Positions 42,306-51,325 of a stretch of DNA of 64,000 bases are shown in pieces. A model generated the notes under the pieces. It ran no database searches, was not told where the DNA came from, and was given only the letters and a program-made list of their open reading frames with translations. Source of the stretch: Bradyrhizobium zhengyangense (GTDB lineage: Bacteria > Pseudomonadota > Alphaproteobacteria > Rhizobiales > Xanthobacteraceae); assembly GCF_022012435.1 (NCBI RefSeq), contig NZ_JAKLUA010000014.1, positions 1 to 64,000 of the forward strand, given 5' to 3'. Every line of letters begins with the position of its first letter. Positions within the stretch are counted from its first letter, which is position 1. A program made the position numbers and the translations under genes.

Positions 42306-43298
42306 ATGAGCAGCCGCGCCAATATTGCCTGTCTCGGAGCCGGTCGCATGGGGCGCGGCATTGCCGTTGCGTTTGCCTATGCGGGACACACGGTCACGAT
42401 GGTCGACATCAAAGCCCGTTCGGCAGAGGAGTTCGCCAAGCTGGAGGCTGATGCGCTCGGCGAAATCAGCAAGACGTTTGCCAGCCTGTCCAAGCTCGGA
42501 CTGCTGACCGAGGCGAACGTTGATCCGCTGATCGCGCGGGTCTCGGTGGTGCCGGCCAGCCGGAGTGGCACCGCCCTTTCCGAGGCGGGAATCATCTTCG
42601 AAGGGGTTCCTGAGGTGGTCGAGCTCAAGCGCGAAGTGCTGGGGACGGTTTCAAAACAAATCGGCCCGGACACAATCATTGCCTCGACCACGTCGACCAT
42701 CCTTGTCGACGATCTGTCGGGCGCTATCGTAAATCCGCGCCGCTTCCTCAACGTGCATTGGCTGAATCCGGCCTATTTAATCCCGCTGGTAGAAGTGTCG
42801 CCCGGCAAAGCCACTGACGTTGCCGTCATCGACGAGGTCAAAACGTTGCTCGAAGGGATAGGCAAGGTGCCAGTGGTTTGCGCAGCGACACCCGGCTTCA
42901 TCGTTCCGCGCATCCAGGCGCTAGCGATGAACGAAGCCGCCCGCATGGTCGAGGAAGGCGTCGCCAGTGCCGAGGAGATCGACAAGGCGATCCGCTACGG
43001 TTTCGGCTTCCGCTATGCCGTGCTCGGGCTGCTCGAATTCATCGACTGGGGCGGCGGGGATATTCTGTACTACGCCAGCCGATATCTCGAAGGCGCGCTC
43101 GGCAGCGACCGCTATCGCGCGCCAGACGTCATTTCGCGCAACATGCATGAAGGCCGGATCGGGCTGCGCACCGGCGCAGGCTTCCTCGACTATTCCGACA
43201 TGGACGTCGATGCCTATCGCACAAAACGGCTCCAGGCCATGGTTGATCTGCTCCGGCACTTCGACCTGGCCCGCCCACCGGTGCTCGACCGCAACTAG
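42306..43298 (+). CDS. 3-hydroxyacyl-CoA dehydrogenase
   Basis: A 330-residue FadB2/HbdA-type dehydrogenase. The NAD motif is ACLGAGRMGRGIAVAFAYAGH; NVHWLNPAYLIPLVEVSPGK carries the catalytic His, and GFIVPRIQALAMNEAARMVEEG the C-terminal domain. It oxidises a 3-hydroxyacyl-CoA to the 3-keto form. It is the last gene of the plus operon; its stop shares the bases CTAG with the convergent NicX-like gene. Confidence 0.9.
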   Translation: MSSRANIACLGAGRMGRGIAVAFAYAGHTVTMVDIKARSAEEFAKLEADALGEISKTFASLSKLGLLTEANVDPLIARVSVVPASRSGTALSEAGIIFEGVPEVVELKREVLGTVSKQIGPDTIIASTTSTILVDDLSGAIVNPRRFLNVHWLNPAYLIPLVEVSPGKATDVAVIDEVKTLLEGIGKVPVVCAATPGFIVPRIQALAMNEAARMVEEGVASAEEIDKAIRYGFGFRYAVLGLLEFIDWGGGDILYYASRYLEGALGSDRYRAPDVISRNMHEGRIGLRTGAGFLDYSDMDVDAYRTKRLQAMVDLLRHFDLARPPVLDRN

Positions 43299-44341
43299 CC
43301 GAAGACGTCCTGAAGCACGCCTTCGCGAACAACTGCCACGCCATCGAGCTCGATGGTCGTCCCCATCATCGGTAGATCGAAATGGCCCGCAGTGTAACGT
43401 CCGGCAAACTCGTTCGCGCCCGTCGAGAATAGGAAGTTGCCGGAGACAGCGCGAATCTCCGTGCCATTGGTGTCACGCTGGTCGTACATCGAGAGCGCCT
43501 CGTAGCGCGCGGCCGGATTCATGCCAAAACCGACATGTGAGACGGCATAGGCCTCCCGATCACCCCAGGCGGCGAGATAGGCGCGCATCATCGCGGCATC
43601 CGTGCCGTCGCCTTCCAGCTCGACGACGTAATCATCCTTTAAGGTCATCTTCACCGGTGACGTCAGGTAGCGCTTGAAGGTGAGATTGATATCGCCGGGC
43701 GCCATCACCAGCGTGCCGTTGATCGCCCCGCTCTTGGGAAAGCTGACGACGATGCCGCCCGGCCAATGCGCCAGCGTGCCGGGCTTGTCCGTCCAACCCC
43801 AGACGCCAACCGTGGAAGCGCCCACCATGTCCACATCAAGGGCCGTGCCGGCTTTTGACGTGACCCGCATTCGCTTGCTTGCGCGCAGCATCTTCGCGGC
43901 CGCGCGAACGCGCTTCTCCAGCGCCAGATCCGGAACCATGCGCTCCAGCGCCTCGGGATGCTCGTTGGAGATCACCAGAATGCGCGCGCCGGCCTTCAGA
44001 ATTTCGGGCGTCTCCACCGCGTGCATCAGGCCCTCGATGGTGCAGTCCACCACGAAGCCAGCCTGCTGAAGCGCGCTGATGACAGGACCCAGCTTTTGGA
44101 TCGCTTCGCTCGCTCCGGTCGAACGGACCGGAACGATGTTCCGGTTACGTGGCGTCGGCATCACGACGTGGAACGGCCTCGCTCCCATCCGCAGCAAGGC
44201 CAGCTCCGCCAGGTGCACATTCAATGCTCGTGACTGGGTCTCCGAGAGGATCGCCGCGGTATCGCCGGACTTGACGGCGCAACGTTCAAAGATCTCGCAA
44301 AACGCGTCGATCCATTTTGCCTCGATGCGATCAGCCAGCAT
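43295..44341 (-). CDS. NicX-like Fe(II) ring-cleavage dioxygenase
   Basis: A 348-residue protein of the 2,5-dihydroxypyridine 5,6-dioxygenase (NicX) family, distantly related to AmpS-type aminopeptidases. His269 (SHVGFG), His320 and Asp322 (GHFDLP) fall at the positions of the NicX iron ligands, and SGNFLFSTG, GDINLTFK and SKAGT are shared family segments. NicX opens a dihydroxylated pyridine ring to a formyl-maleamate; the actual ring here is unproven. ATG 44341 follows GGGAG. It is the last gene of an ABC transporter operon, so the imported compound is a likely precursor. Confidence 0.8.
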   Translation of the reverse strand: MLADRIEAKWIDAFCEIFERCAVKSGDTAAILSETQSRALNVHLAELALLRMGARPFHVVMPTPRNRNIVPVRSTGASEAIQKLGPVISALQQAGFVVDCTIEGLMHAVETPEILKAGARILVISNEHPEALERMVPDLALEKRVRAAAKMLRASKRMRVTSKAGTALDVDMVGASTVGVWGWTDKPGTLAHWPGGIVVSFPKSGAINGTLVMAPGDINLTFKRYLTSPVKMTLKDDYVVELEGDGTDAAMMRAYLAAWGDREAYAVSHVGFGMNPAARYEALSMYDQRDTNGTEIRAVSGNFLFSTGANEFAGRYTAGHFDLPMMGTTIELDGVAVVREGVLQDVFG

Positions 44342-44376
44342 GGTTCACTCCCGGTCTTCTGCTTTTGTTCGTCAGG

Positions 44377-45138
44377 TCACGCTTCGGGGAAGCCTCGCAA
44401 GAGATACGATCGCACCGCGCCCAACAACGCATTGAGGATCAACCCAAGCAGCGAGATCGTGATCAGCGGCACGAACATGTCGACCGCTTGGAAGGTGCGG
44501 GCCGCCGTCACAAGGGCATGGCCCAAGCCGTCCGTCGACGTGATCATCTCGGCCAGAAACACCACGATGCAGGAAATAACAAGGCCGATTCGGCATCCAG
44601 TCAGGATCGATGGCATCGCCGCCGGCAACACCACCTTGAACAGGATTTTATAGCGCGGCGTTCCCGCCGCCATGGCGGACCAGATCAACTTCTGCTCTAC
44701 GGTTGACGCACCGTAATACGTCGAGAGCAAAATCGGGAAGAGTGCGTCCGCCGCGACCAAGGTGATCTTCGATCCGTGGCCGAAACCCAGCAGCAACAGC
44801 AGCGCCGGGTAGAGCGCGACCTTCGGCAACGGTGCCAACACGCGCACGATCGGCCGAACCACGGCATTGATCGCGGGACTTGCGGCAGCCGCGATGCCGA
44901 TGCTGACGCCGAGGACGACCGCAATCGCGAATCCAGCAAACAGCCGGATCAACGTCGCTGCGACTTCCTGCTGAAACGCCCATGTCACGAGCTGCTCGAG
45001 CAGCCGCGTGAAGACGAAGCCCGGCGCCGGCAACAAAACCGCCGGAGCGAAGCCGAACGTCACCAGGGCCTGCCATAGCGCGACCACCAGCACAATCGGC
45101 GCGAGCCCTAAGATAGCGTTCGCAGAACGTGACATCAT
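44377..45138 (-). CDS. NitT/TauT-type ABC permease, second
   Basis: A 253-residue membrane subunit with six hydrophobic segments. The cytoplasmic loop that docks the ATPase is AAMAAGTPRYKILFKVVLPAAMPSILTG, the EAA motif of the SsuC/TauC family. ATG 45138 overlaps the stop of the other permease (ATGA). The two permeases plus one ATPase form a heterodimeric importer for a small organic anion or aromatic compound. Confidence 0.88.
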   Translation of the reverse strand: MMSRSANAILGLAPIVLVVALWQALVTFGFAPAVLLPAPGFVFTRLLEQLVTWAFQQEVAATLIRLFAGFAIAVVLGVSIGIAAAASPAINAVVRPIVRVLAPLPKVALYPALLLLLGFGHGSKITLVAADALFPILLSTYYGASTVEQKLIWSAMAAGTPRYKILFKVVLPAAMPSILTGCRIGLVISCIVVFLAEMITSTDGLGHALVTAARTFQAVDMFVPLITISLLGLILNALLGAVRSYLLRGFPEA

Positions 45139-45920
45139 GAGAAGCTCAGCGGCATGTCGAATTGAGGCTCGGACCAGCGCACAAGCCCCGCACGAACCCG
45201 CTCGAAAACAGCATCGAGACAAATGCCCATCGCTCCGACGACGATGATCATCGCGTAAACCGTATCGTACTGTCCCATGTCGAGCGCGTTGAACAGGATG
45301 TTCCCTGCCCCCGACTGGCGCGCAATCATCTCGCTTGTGATCATGGTGATCAACGCCAGCACCAGGCCGGTCCGGCACCCGGTTAGAATTTCCGGGAGCG
45401 CGGCCGGGAGCACGATCCGGACCAGACGTTGCAAGGCCGACAGCCCCATCGCCGCGCCCGACCACAGCATCTTCTCCTCGACGGCCTTGGCGCCTTCAAA
45501 ACTGTGATAGATCACCGGCAGGCTGACACCGAGAAAGATCACGAGAATCTTCGTAGCTTCGCCAACGCCAAGCCACAGCATGATGATCGGCATCAGAGCT
45601 GCCTTCGGAACAGGATAGATCACCATCAAGAGTGGATTGAAGAAGGATGCGACGGCCCGACTACGGCCCATCAACAGGCCTAGTGGAATCGAAACCAGCA
45701 CGGCGATGCCGAACCCGATCGCCATGCGGCGGAGCGAGGCCAGGATATTGATCAGAGATTCCTTGTCACCGAGGATATCCGGGACCGCGCGGATCGCCTC
45801 GAGCGCCGTCGGGAAGCTGTCGTTCTTCAAGCCGAGCGAAGCGACCTGCCAAGCCGCCAATAATCCAATGCAAGCCAGCACCGGCGCAGCACGTCTCGCC
45901 ACGGCAGCCGGCGATATCAT
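45135..45920 (-). CDS. NitT/TauT-type ABC permease, first
   Basis: A 261-residue membrane subunit with six hydrophobic segments. The EAA-type loop reads AAMGLSALQRLVRIVLPAALPEILTG. It overlaps the ATPase gene by four bases at its start and the next permease at its end, so all are co-translated. Confidence 0.88.
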   Translation of the reverse strand: MISPAAVARRAAPVLACIGLLAAWQVASLGLKNDSFPTALEAIRAVPDILGDKESLINILASLRRMAIGFGIAVLVSIPLGLLMGRSRAVASFFNPLLMVIYPVPKAALMPIIMLWLGVGEATKILVIFLGVSLPVIYHSFEGAKAVEEKMLWSGAAMGLSALQRLVRIVLPAALPEILTGCRTGLVLALITMITSEMIARQSGAGNILFNALDMGQYDTVYAMIIVVGAMGICLDAVFERVRAGLVRWSEPQFDMPLSFS

Positions 45921-46762
45921 AAAAGCGAACCGGCATGGTCGCTTTCATCGAACATGCGCTCGATGTCGACGACGTATTTTTGATACCGTGGATCGAGCAA
46001 CAGCTCGTTGCGGCGCCGCGGCCGCGGCAGATCGATATCGATAACCTCCCTGATGCGACCGGGAGACTTCGACATCATCACGACCTTGTCTGAAAGGAAG
46101 ACCGCTTCGTCGACCGAGTGGGTGACGAACAGCACCGTCTTGCGGTCGCGCTCCCAGATGTTCAGGAGATCGTTCTGAAGGCGCGTCCGGGTATGAGCGT
46201 CGAGCGCGCCGAACGGCTCGTCCATCAATAGTACCTCCGGGTGGTAGGCCAGTGTCCGTGCCAGCGCGACGCGCTGCTTCATGCCGCCCGACAACTCCTT
46301 CGGGTAGAAGTTTTCATAGCCCTTGAGCCCGACCATCTCGATCAGCGCGCGGCTCTGTGCATCTGCCTCGGTGGCACTTACCCCCTGCTGACGGGGACCG
46401 TACATCACATTGCCCAGTACCGTCTTCCAGGGAAACAGCGCGAACTCCTGGAACACTGGCCCGCGATCCGGCCCCGGCCCCGTGATGGCCTGTCCCTTCA
46501 TCTTCGCCGCGCCGCTGGTTGGGCTGACGAAACCACCGACGATATAAAGCAGCGTCGACTTGCCACAGCCTGAGGGACCAAGGATAGAGACGAACGCCCC
46601 CTCCTCGATCGTCAAGGAGATGTCCGATAGTGCCAAATGATCGTTGCGCGCCGAGGTCTGAAAGACCTGCGAGACGCGGTCAATCTCGATGATCGCAGAT
46701 GCCGGCTTTTGTGACGTCACCGGTCTCACCCAGTCGCTCGATCTCGAAGGCACTACCTTCAT
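45917..46762 (-). CDS. NitT/TauT-type ABC transporter ATPase
   Basis: A 281-residue ATPase. Walker A is GPSGCGKST, the Q-loop VFQEFALFPW, the signature LSGGMKQR and Walker B LLMDEPFGALDAHT, as in SsuB/TauB. ATG 46762 has GAGG just upstream; the GTG at 46783 would add seven residues. It starts the transporter cassette, 124 bp after ilvD. Confidence 0.9.
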   Translation of the reverse strand: MKVVPSRSSDWVRPVTSQKPASAIIEIDRVSQVFQTSARNDHLALSDISLTIEEGAFVSILGPSGCGKSTLLYIVGGFVSPTSGAAKMKGQAITGPGPDRGPVFQEFALFPWKTVLGNVMYGPRQQGVSATEADAQSRALIEMVGLKGYENFYPKELSGGMKQRVALARTLAYHPEVLLMDEPFGALDAHTRTRLQNDLLNIWERDRKTVLFVTHSVDEAVFLSDKVVMMSKSPGRIREVIDIDLPRPRRRNELLLDPRYQKYVVDIERMFDESDHAGSLL

Positions 46763-46885
46763 CCCGCCTCTCGCTTCACTCACGCGCGAACGTCACGCCA
46801 CCGATCTACTGAATGTCTCCGTCAGCCGCATGAGCTTAGCAAGAAACCTGCCAAACCAGTCGTCATTTCGCGCGCGCGCGACGCC

Positions 46886-48580
46886 TCAATCGAACCATGG
46901 CCACTCCGCGGGTCCTTCGTGCGTGACTGCGCCGCCCGGCGCCTGACCGACCAGTCGCGCATATTTTGCGAGCGCACCAGCACGATGACGAGGCGGGCGC
47001 TGCTTCCAATCGCGTCGTCGCGCCGCGAGTTCCTGTTCATCGACCAGCAGGTCCATGCGACGGCCAGCGGCATCAATCCGGATCTTGTCGCCGTCGCGGA
47101 CCAGCGCCAGCGGGCCACCAACAAACGCTTCCGGCGACACATAACCGATGCACATGCCACGCGTGGCACCGGAAAACCGCCCATCCGTGATCAAGGCAAC
47201 CTTCTCGCCCATGCCCTGGCCATAGATCAGCGCTGTCACGCCGAGCATCTCGCGCATGCCGGGACCGCCGACCGGCCCTTCGTTGCGGATCACAAGGACC
47301 TCGCCAGCCTTGTAGCTGCGGTCGCGAACCGCGGCGACGCAAGCCTCTTCATCCTCGAAGACGCGCGCCACGCCTTCGAAGAGTTGACTCTTCAAACCTG
47401 CAACCTTGATGACGGCGCCATCGGGGCAGAGATTACCCTTCAGCACCGCAACACCGCCGTCGGGCATGATCGGCGCGCGGGCCGCATAAACGACCTCCCC
47501 GTCGGGGGCATTGGCCGTTCTATATTCTTCCGCAAGCGTATGGCCCGTGATGGTCAGGCAACCTCCATCGATATGCCCACTCTGGATCAATTCGCGGATC
47601 ACGACGGCCGCGCCACCAATGTCGTAGACGTCCTTTGCAGTGTATTTGCCGCCGGGCCGCAGGTTTCCAATCAGCGGCGTCCGAGCAAAGACCTCGCCGA
47701 CATCATCGATCGTGAAGGCGATGCCGGCCTCGTTTGCGATCGCCGGCAAATGCAGCGCGGCATTGGTCGAGCCACCTGTCGCAGCAACGATCGCCGCGCC
47801 GTTCTCCAGGGATTTCCGTGTCACGACGTCGCGTGGCAGCGGCCCGCCACGTTCGAGCATCTCCATGATCAATCGCCCCGCGCGACGAGAGAACTGCGCG
47901 CGCTCAGCATAGACGCCAGGCACCATCGACACGTTGGGAATGGTCAGGCCCATAGCCTCCGACACCATCCCCATGGTGTTCGCAGTGAACTGACCGGCGC
48001 AGGCGCCGATCGTCGGCAGGCAGGCGCGCTCGATCCGTTCGAGCGTCGCGCCGTCGATCTCGCCCGTCATGAAGCTGCCGACAGCCTCGTAGGAATCGAG
48101 GACGGTCAGCGTCCGTCCATTCAGGCGACCCGGCAGCGAACTGCCGCCATAGATGAAGATGGAAGGCACGTTGCAGCGAACCATTCCCATCATCACGCCC
48201 GGAAGCGTCTTGTCGCATCCGCCGTATCCGATCAGCGCATCATAGGCGAGACCATGAACGACAGCCTCGATGGAGTCGGCGATCAGCTCACGTGAAAACA
48301 GGGAGAATTTCATCCCCTCGTGATTCATGCTGATGCCGTCTGACACCGAGACGGTCGAGAATTCGCGCGGCGTCCCGCCGGCTTCCTCGATTCCGGTCTT
48401 GGCCGAAGCCACCTGGAAATCATGGGTCATATTGCAGGGCGTCTGCTCGCCCTTCATGCTGACAATGCCCACCATCGGCTTTGCAATGGCCGCGTCGTCC
48501 AGCCCCATGGCGCGCATGAAGGCGCGGTGCGGCGCCCGGTCGAGCCCGTCAGTGGTAATCCGTGATCGCAGCTTCTTCAT
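46886..48580 (-). CDS. ilvD: Dihydroxy-acid dehydratase family (IlvD/Edd)
   Basis: A 564-residue iron-sulfur dehydratase of normal length. The cluster cysteines are in TPCNMTHD, GGCDKTLPG and ACAGQFTANTM. The C-terminus carries ITDGRFSGATRGMCIGYVSPEA. The family makes 2-oxo acids from 2,3-dihydroxy acids (valine/isoleucine synthesis, or sugar-acid breakdown). Placed inside a transport/ring-cleavage operon rather than with ilv genes, it may serve catabolism of a sugar- or hydroxy-acid-like intermediate. It is 77 bp after the binding-protein gene. Confidence 0.85.
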   Translation of the reverse strand: MKKLRSRITTDGLDRAPHRAFMRAMGLDDAAIAKPMVGIVSMKGEQTPCNMTHDFQVASAKTGIEEAGGTPREFSTVSVSDGISMNHEGMKFSLFSRELIADSIEAVVHGLAYDALIGYGGCDKTLPGVMMGMVRCNVPSIFIYGGSSLPGRLNGRTLTVLDSYEAVGSFMTGEIDGATLERIERACLPTIGACAGQFTANTMGMVSEAMGLTIPNVSMVPGVYAERAQFSRRAGRLIMEMLERGGPLPRDVVTRKSLENGAAIVAATGGSTNAALHLPAIANEAGIAFTIDDVGEVFARTPLIGNLRPGGKYTAKDVYDIGGAAVVIRELIQSGHIDGGCLTITGHTLAEEYRTANAPDGEVVYAARAPIMPDGGVAVLKGNLCPDGAVIKVAGLKSQLFEGVARVFEDEEACVAAVRDRSYKAGEVLVIRNEGPVGGPGMREMLGVTALIYGQGMGEKVALITDGRFSGATRGMCIGYVSPEAFVGGPLALVRDGDKIRIDAAGRRMDLLVDEQELAARRRDWKQRPPRHRAGALAKYARLVGQAPGGAVTHEGPAEWPWFD

Positions 48581-48657
48581 GCTTGCTCATCTCGATGCAA
48601 TGTCCCGCATGTGGCGGGGCACTGCGACTTCGTTCATCTTGCGAACCGCTCTATCGC

Positions 48658-49641
48658 TTATTGCAGCGGCGCGACGATGGTCGGGTGCTTGAACTGCGCG
48701 ACATCCAGTTTTGGCAGCATTCCCGTGTCCGCATAAATGTCCAGCATCTTCTGGATCGCAGGGAAGTTCGGTGCCGCACCGGGATCGCGACCGAAATCGT
48801 TGTCCTTGAGCAGGTAAGTATCGAGCACTGGAACGGGCGCCTTCAGCACCTCGGACACCACCTTCAGGGTCTCTTCGCGGTTCGCGAGCGCCTTCTTCAT
48901 ACCCGACGTGATGTCGCGGACATAGGTCTTCACCAGTTCTGGGTTCTTGTCGACGAAATCGGCACGGCAGGCCTCCAGGATGTGCACGATGTTCGGCATC
49001 GCCTGCGACAGCGAGAACAGCTTACGCGTACCGCCCTTCGCCTCAGCCCGTGCTGCAAACGGCTGATTCATGTTGACCGCATCGACCCGGCCCTGGCGCA
49101 GCGCATCCTCCGAGACGGCAAAACCGACCTCGACCAGCTTGATATCCTTGCCGGGATCGACACCGTTCTGCTTCAGAAGCAGGTTGAACGGGCCTTGCGT
49201 GCCGCCACCGATCACGGAAATGCCAACCGTCTTGCCCTTAAGGTCCGCAATCGTCTTGATCGGCGAGTCATTCATCACCGCCCAGTAGACCGAGAAGCCA
49301 CCGGGCTTCTCGAAGACGTGCTGCGCCACGATATAGGCCTTGAGGTTGCCGCCGACCACGCCGTTAGCCAGCGACAGCGGCGCCTGCGTCGCGCAATCCA
49401 GTGCGCCGGCCGCCAGTGCCTGCGTCATCGGCGCGGTGCCCTGAAATTGGGTCCACTCGATATTGTAGGTCTTGCCGATGTCGGGAAACTCGGCCGGCCT
49501 ACGCATCATCCAGTATTTGGATTCCTCGGCCGGGATCGTCCAGCCCACGCGGATCGTCTGCTGCGCTCGTGCGGGGCTTGCGCCCGCAATCATGGCTGCC
49601 ATAGCCCCTATCGCCAGCGTCCACCTCGAAACTGCCCGCAT
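48658..49641 (-). CDS. NitT/TauT-type periplasmic binding protein (NMT1/THI5 fold)
   Basis: A 327-residue exported protein with a signal peptide (to about residue 26, GASPARAQ). The family core contains VISVIGGGTQGPFNLLL-like and NQPFAARAEAK segments; it binds a small organic compound such as taurine, alkanesulfonate, pyrimidine precursor or aromatic acid. ATG 49641 follows GGAG by eight bases. It is the first gene of the operon. A partial version of the MarR-type palindrome lies 60 bases upstream (49701-49714, weak match). Confidence 0.85.
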   Translation of the reverse strand: MRAVSRWTLAIGAMAAMIAGASPARAQQTIRVGWTIPAEESKYWMMRRPAEFPDIGKTYNIEWTQFQGTAPMTQALAAGALDCATQAPLSLANGVVGGNLKAYIVAQHVFEKPGGFSVYWAVMNDSPIKTIADLKGKTVGISVIGGGTQGPFNLLLKQNGVDPGKDIKLVEVGFAVSEDALRQGRVDAVNMNQPFAARAEAKGGTRKLFSLSQAMPNIVHILEACRADFVDKNPELVKTYVRDITSGMKKALANREETLKVVSEVLKAPVPVLDTYLLKDNDFGRDPGAAPNFPAIQKMLDIYADTGMLPKLDVAQFKHPTIVAPLQ

Positions 49642-49819
49642 CGTGCCCACTCCGTTGCTCCGGCGCCGACCGACGCCACCCAACCCGACCGGCCCAAATG
49701 TTTCATGGTTCAAACAATCAGGCAAGCCATGCAAGACGGCACGGTTTCGCCGCGATATCCGTTGTGTATGGTGCGGCAGCGGTCGCGCGCCATTGCGCTG
49801 CGGCAGGAGGAGGCAACCT

Positions 49820-50728
49820 ATGGCTGCTGCGAGCAAGGCAAACCCGCAAGGCGTCGAGAGGCTTGGCTATCTCGGCCTGGGACTGATGGGAACGCCGATG
49901 ACCCGGCGCCTGCTCGAGGCCGGCTATCACGTCAGCGTCTGGAACCGTTCTGAGGGCAAGGTCGCGCCGCTTGTCGAGGCCGGCGCCAACCGCGCGAGCA
50001 CGCCGCGTGACCTCCTGACGAACTCCGACATCGTTTTTATGTGCGTGACCGACGCCGCCGCCGTCGAAGAGGTGATCTTCGGACCGGAGGGGCTCGCTGC
50101 GGCTCCCGGGGCAGGCAAGCTCGTGGTCGATTTTTCGTCGATCCATCCCGACGCCGCGCGCGAGCTTGCGGCGCGACTGAAAGCTGCGAACGGCGCAAAC
50201 TGGATCGATGCGCCGGTGTCCGGTGGCACCAAGGGTGCCGAAGAAGGCACGCTTGCCATCATGGCTGGAGGAGAGACCTCTGATATCGAGCGGGCACGGC
50301 CTTATGTGCTGGCCATGGCGCGCAGGTTCACCCACATGGGTCCGACCGGCGCCGGCCAAACCACGAAACTCTGCAACCAGGTGATCGTCGGATGCGCGAT
50401 GACCGTGCTTGCGGAGGCAACGCGCCTTGCCTCGAACGCGGGAATTGACGCGAGCCGGCTGCCGGAGGCGCTCGCTGGCGGCTTTGCCGATTCGATCCCG
50501 CTTCAGCTCTTCGTACCGCGCATGGTCCAGGGCATTCACTCACCCCCGCTCGGGCACATTGCAACGATGCTGAAGGATCTCGACACGGTCGCCGATGTCG
50601 CGCAAGCAACATCGACGCCGGTGCCAATGGCGACCCTCGCGGGTCAGATCTTCAGGCTGGCAAAGGCTGCACGCGGCGCAGAAGCCGACGCTCTGGAAAT
50701 CTACAAGCTTTCGGCGGCGGACCGTTGA
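49820..50728 (+). CDS. 3-hydroxyisobutyrate dehydrogenase-like NAD(P) oxidoreductase
   Basis: A 302-residue beta-hydroxyacid dehydrogenase. The N-terminal dinucleotide motif is LGYLGLGLMGTPMTRRLL, with the substrate motif IDAPVSGGTKGAEEGTLA and the catalytic Lys in GQTTKLCNQV. Relatives act on 3-hydroxyisobutyrate, tartronate semialdehyde or 2-hydroxyglutarate. ATG 49820 has AGGAGGAGG upstream. It is divergent from the binding-protein operon and is convergent with the flavin reductase. Confidence 0.9.
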   Translation: MAAASKANPQGVERLGYLGLGLMGTPMTRRLLEAGYHVSVWNRSEGKVAPLVEAGANRASTPRDLLTNSDIVFMCVTDAAAVEEVIFGPEGLAAAPGAGKLVVDFSSIHPDAARELAARLKAANGANWIDAPVSGGTKGAEEGTLAIMAGGETSDIERARPYVLAMARRFTHMGPTGAGQTTKLCNQVIVGCAMTVLAEATRLASNAGIDASRLPEALAGGFADSIPLQLFVPRMVQGIHSPPLGHIATMLKDLDTVADVAQATSTPVPMATLAGQIFRLAKAARGAEADALEIYKLSAADR

Positions 50729-50752
50729 ACTGACCAGCGTCCCTGAATCGCA

Positions 50753-51316
50753 CTATGGCGTCTTCTTGCGCGCGTCGTCGGACAAGAATCGGCCATAAGT
50801 CCCTCGCGCGAACAGCAGAGGCTCTCGTGCGTTGTAGGCATAGGCCTCGACCGCGCCGAGAAAGATCACGTGATCGCCACCATAATAGCGATTGACGGAT
50901 CGACACTGAAAACTTGCCACACTCTCGGCCAGCACGGGCGCATTGCCGAGGCCCGGCGTCCAGTCCACACCGGCGAACTTGTCTTCCGACGACTTGGCAA
51001 ACTTGTCCGCAAGCGCCTGCTGCGAGGTGCCCAACACATGCACCGTGAAATGGGTGGCGTTTTGAAACACGGTCAGGCTCGATGAATAGACGCCAAGGCT
51101 CCAGAGAACCAAAGGAGGATTCAAGGAGACCGAGGCGAACGAGTTGCAGGTGATGCCATACGGCTTTCCATCAGCGGCTGTAGCCGTGATGATGGTTACA
51201 CCCGTTCCGTAGGTGCCGAGCGCGTTGCGGAAATCACGCGGGTCGATCGGCGAGTTGTCGCTCGCGAACTCGTTGGCGGGATCGGAGGCGGCCGGATGCT
51301 TTGGCTGGTCATTCAT
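50753..51316 (-). CDS. Flavin reductase of a two-component monooxygenase
   Basis: A 187-residue flavin reductase (HpaC/FMN-binding split barrel). It shows GTGVTIITATAADGKPYGITCNSFASVSLNPPL, the family signature, and RSVNRYYGGDHVIFLGAVEAY. It would supply reduced flavin to the oxygenase encoded just upstream (10-bp gap, same strand). ATG 51316 follows GAGG. The pairing argues strongly for one enzyme system. Confidence 0.88.
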   Translation of the reverse strand: MNDQPKHPAASDPANEFASDNSPIDPRDFRNALGTYGTGVTIITATAADGKPYGITCNSFASVSLNPPLVLWSLGVYSSSLTVFQNATHFTVHVLGTSQQALADKFAKSSEDKFAGVDWTPGLGNAPVLAESVASFQCRSVNRYYGGDHVIFLGAVEAYAYNAREPLLFARGTYGRFLSDDARKKTP

Positions 51317-51325
51317 CGGCCGGCC

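Noticed and set aside
46919..48295. 458-codon plus-strand frame
   Set aside because: It is antisense to ilvD; the Arg/His/Asp-rich product is typical of a shadow of GC-rich coding sequence.
48562..49953. 463-codon plus-strand frame
   Set aside because: It is antisense to the NitT/TauT binding protein, which has a clear signal peptide and family core.
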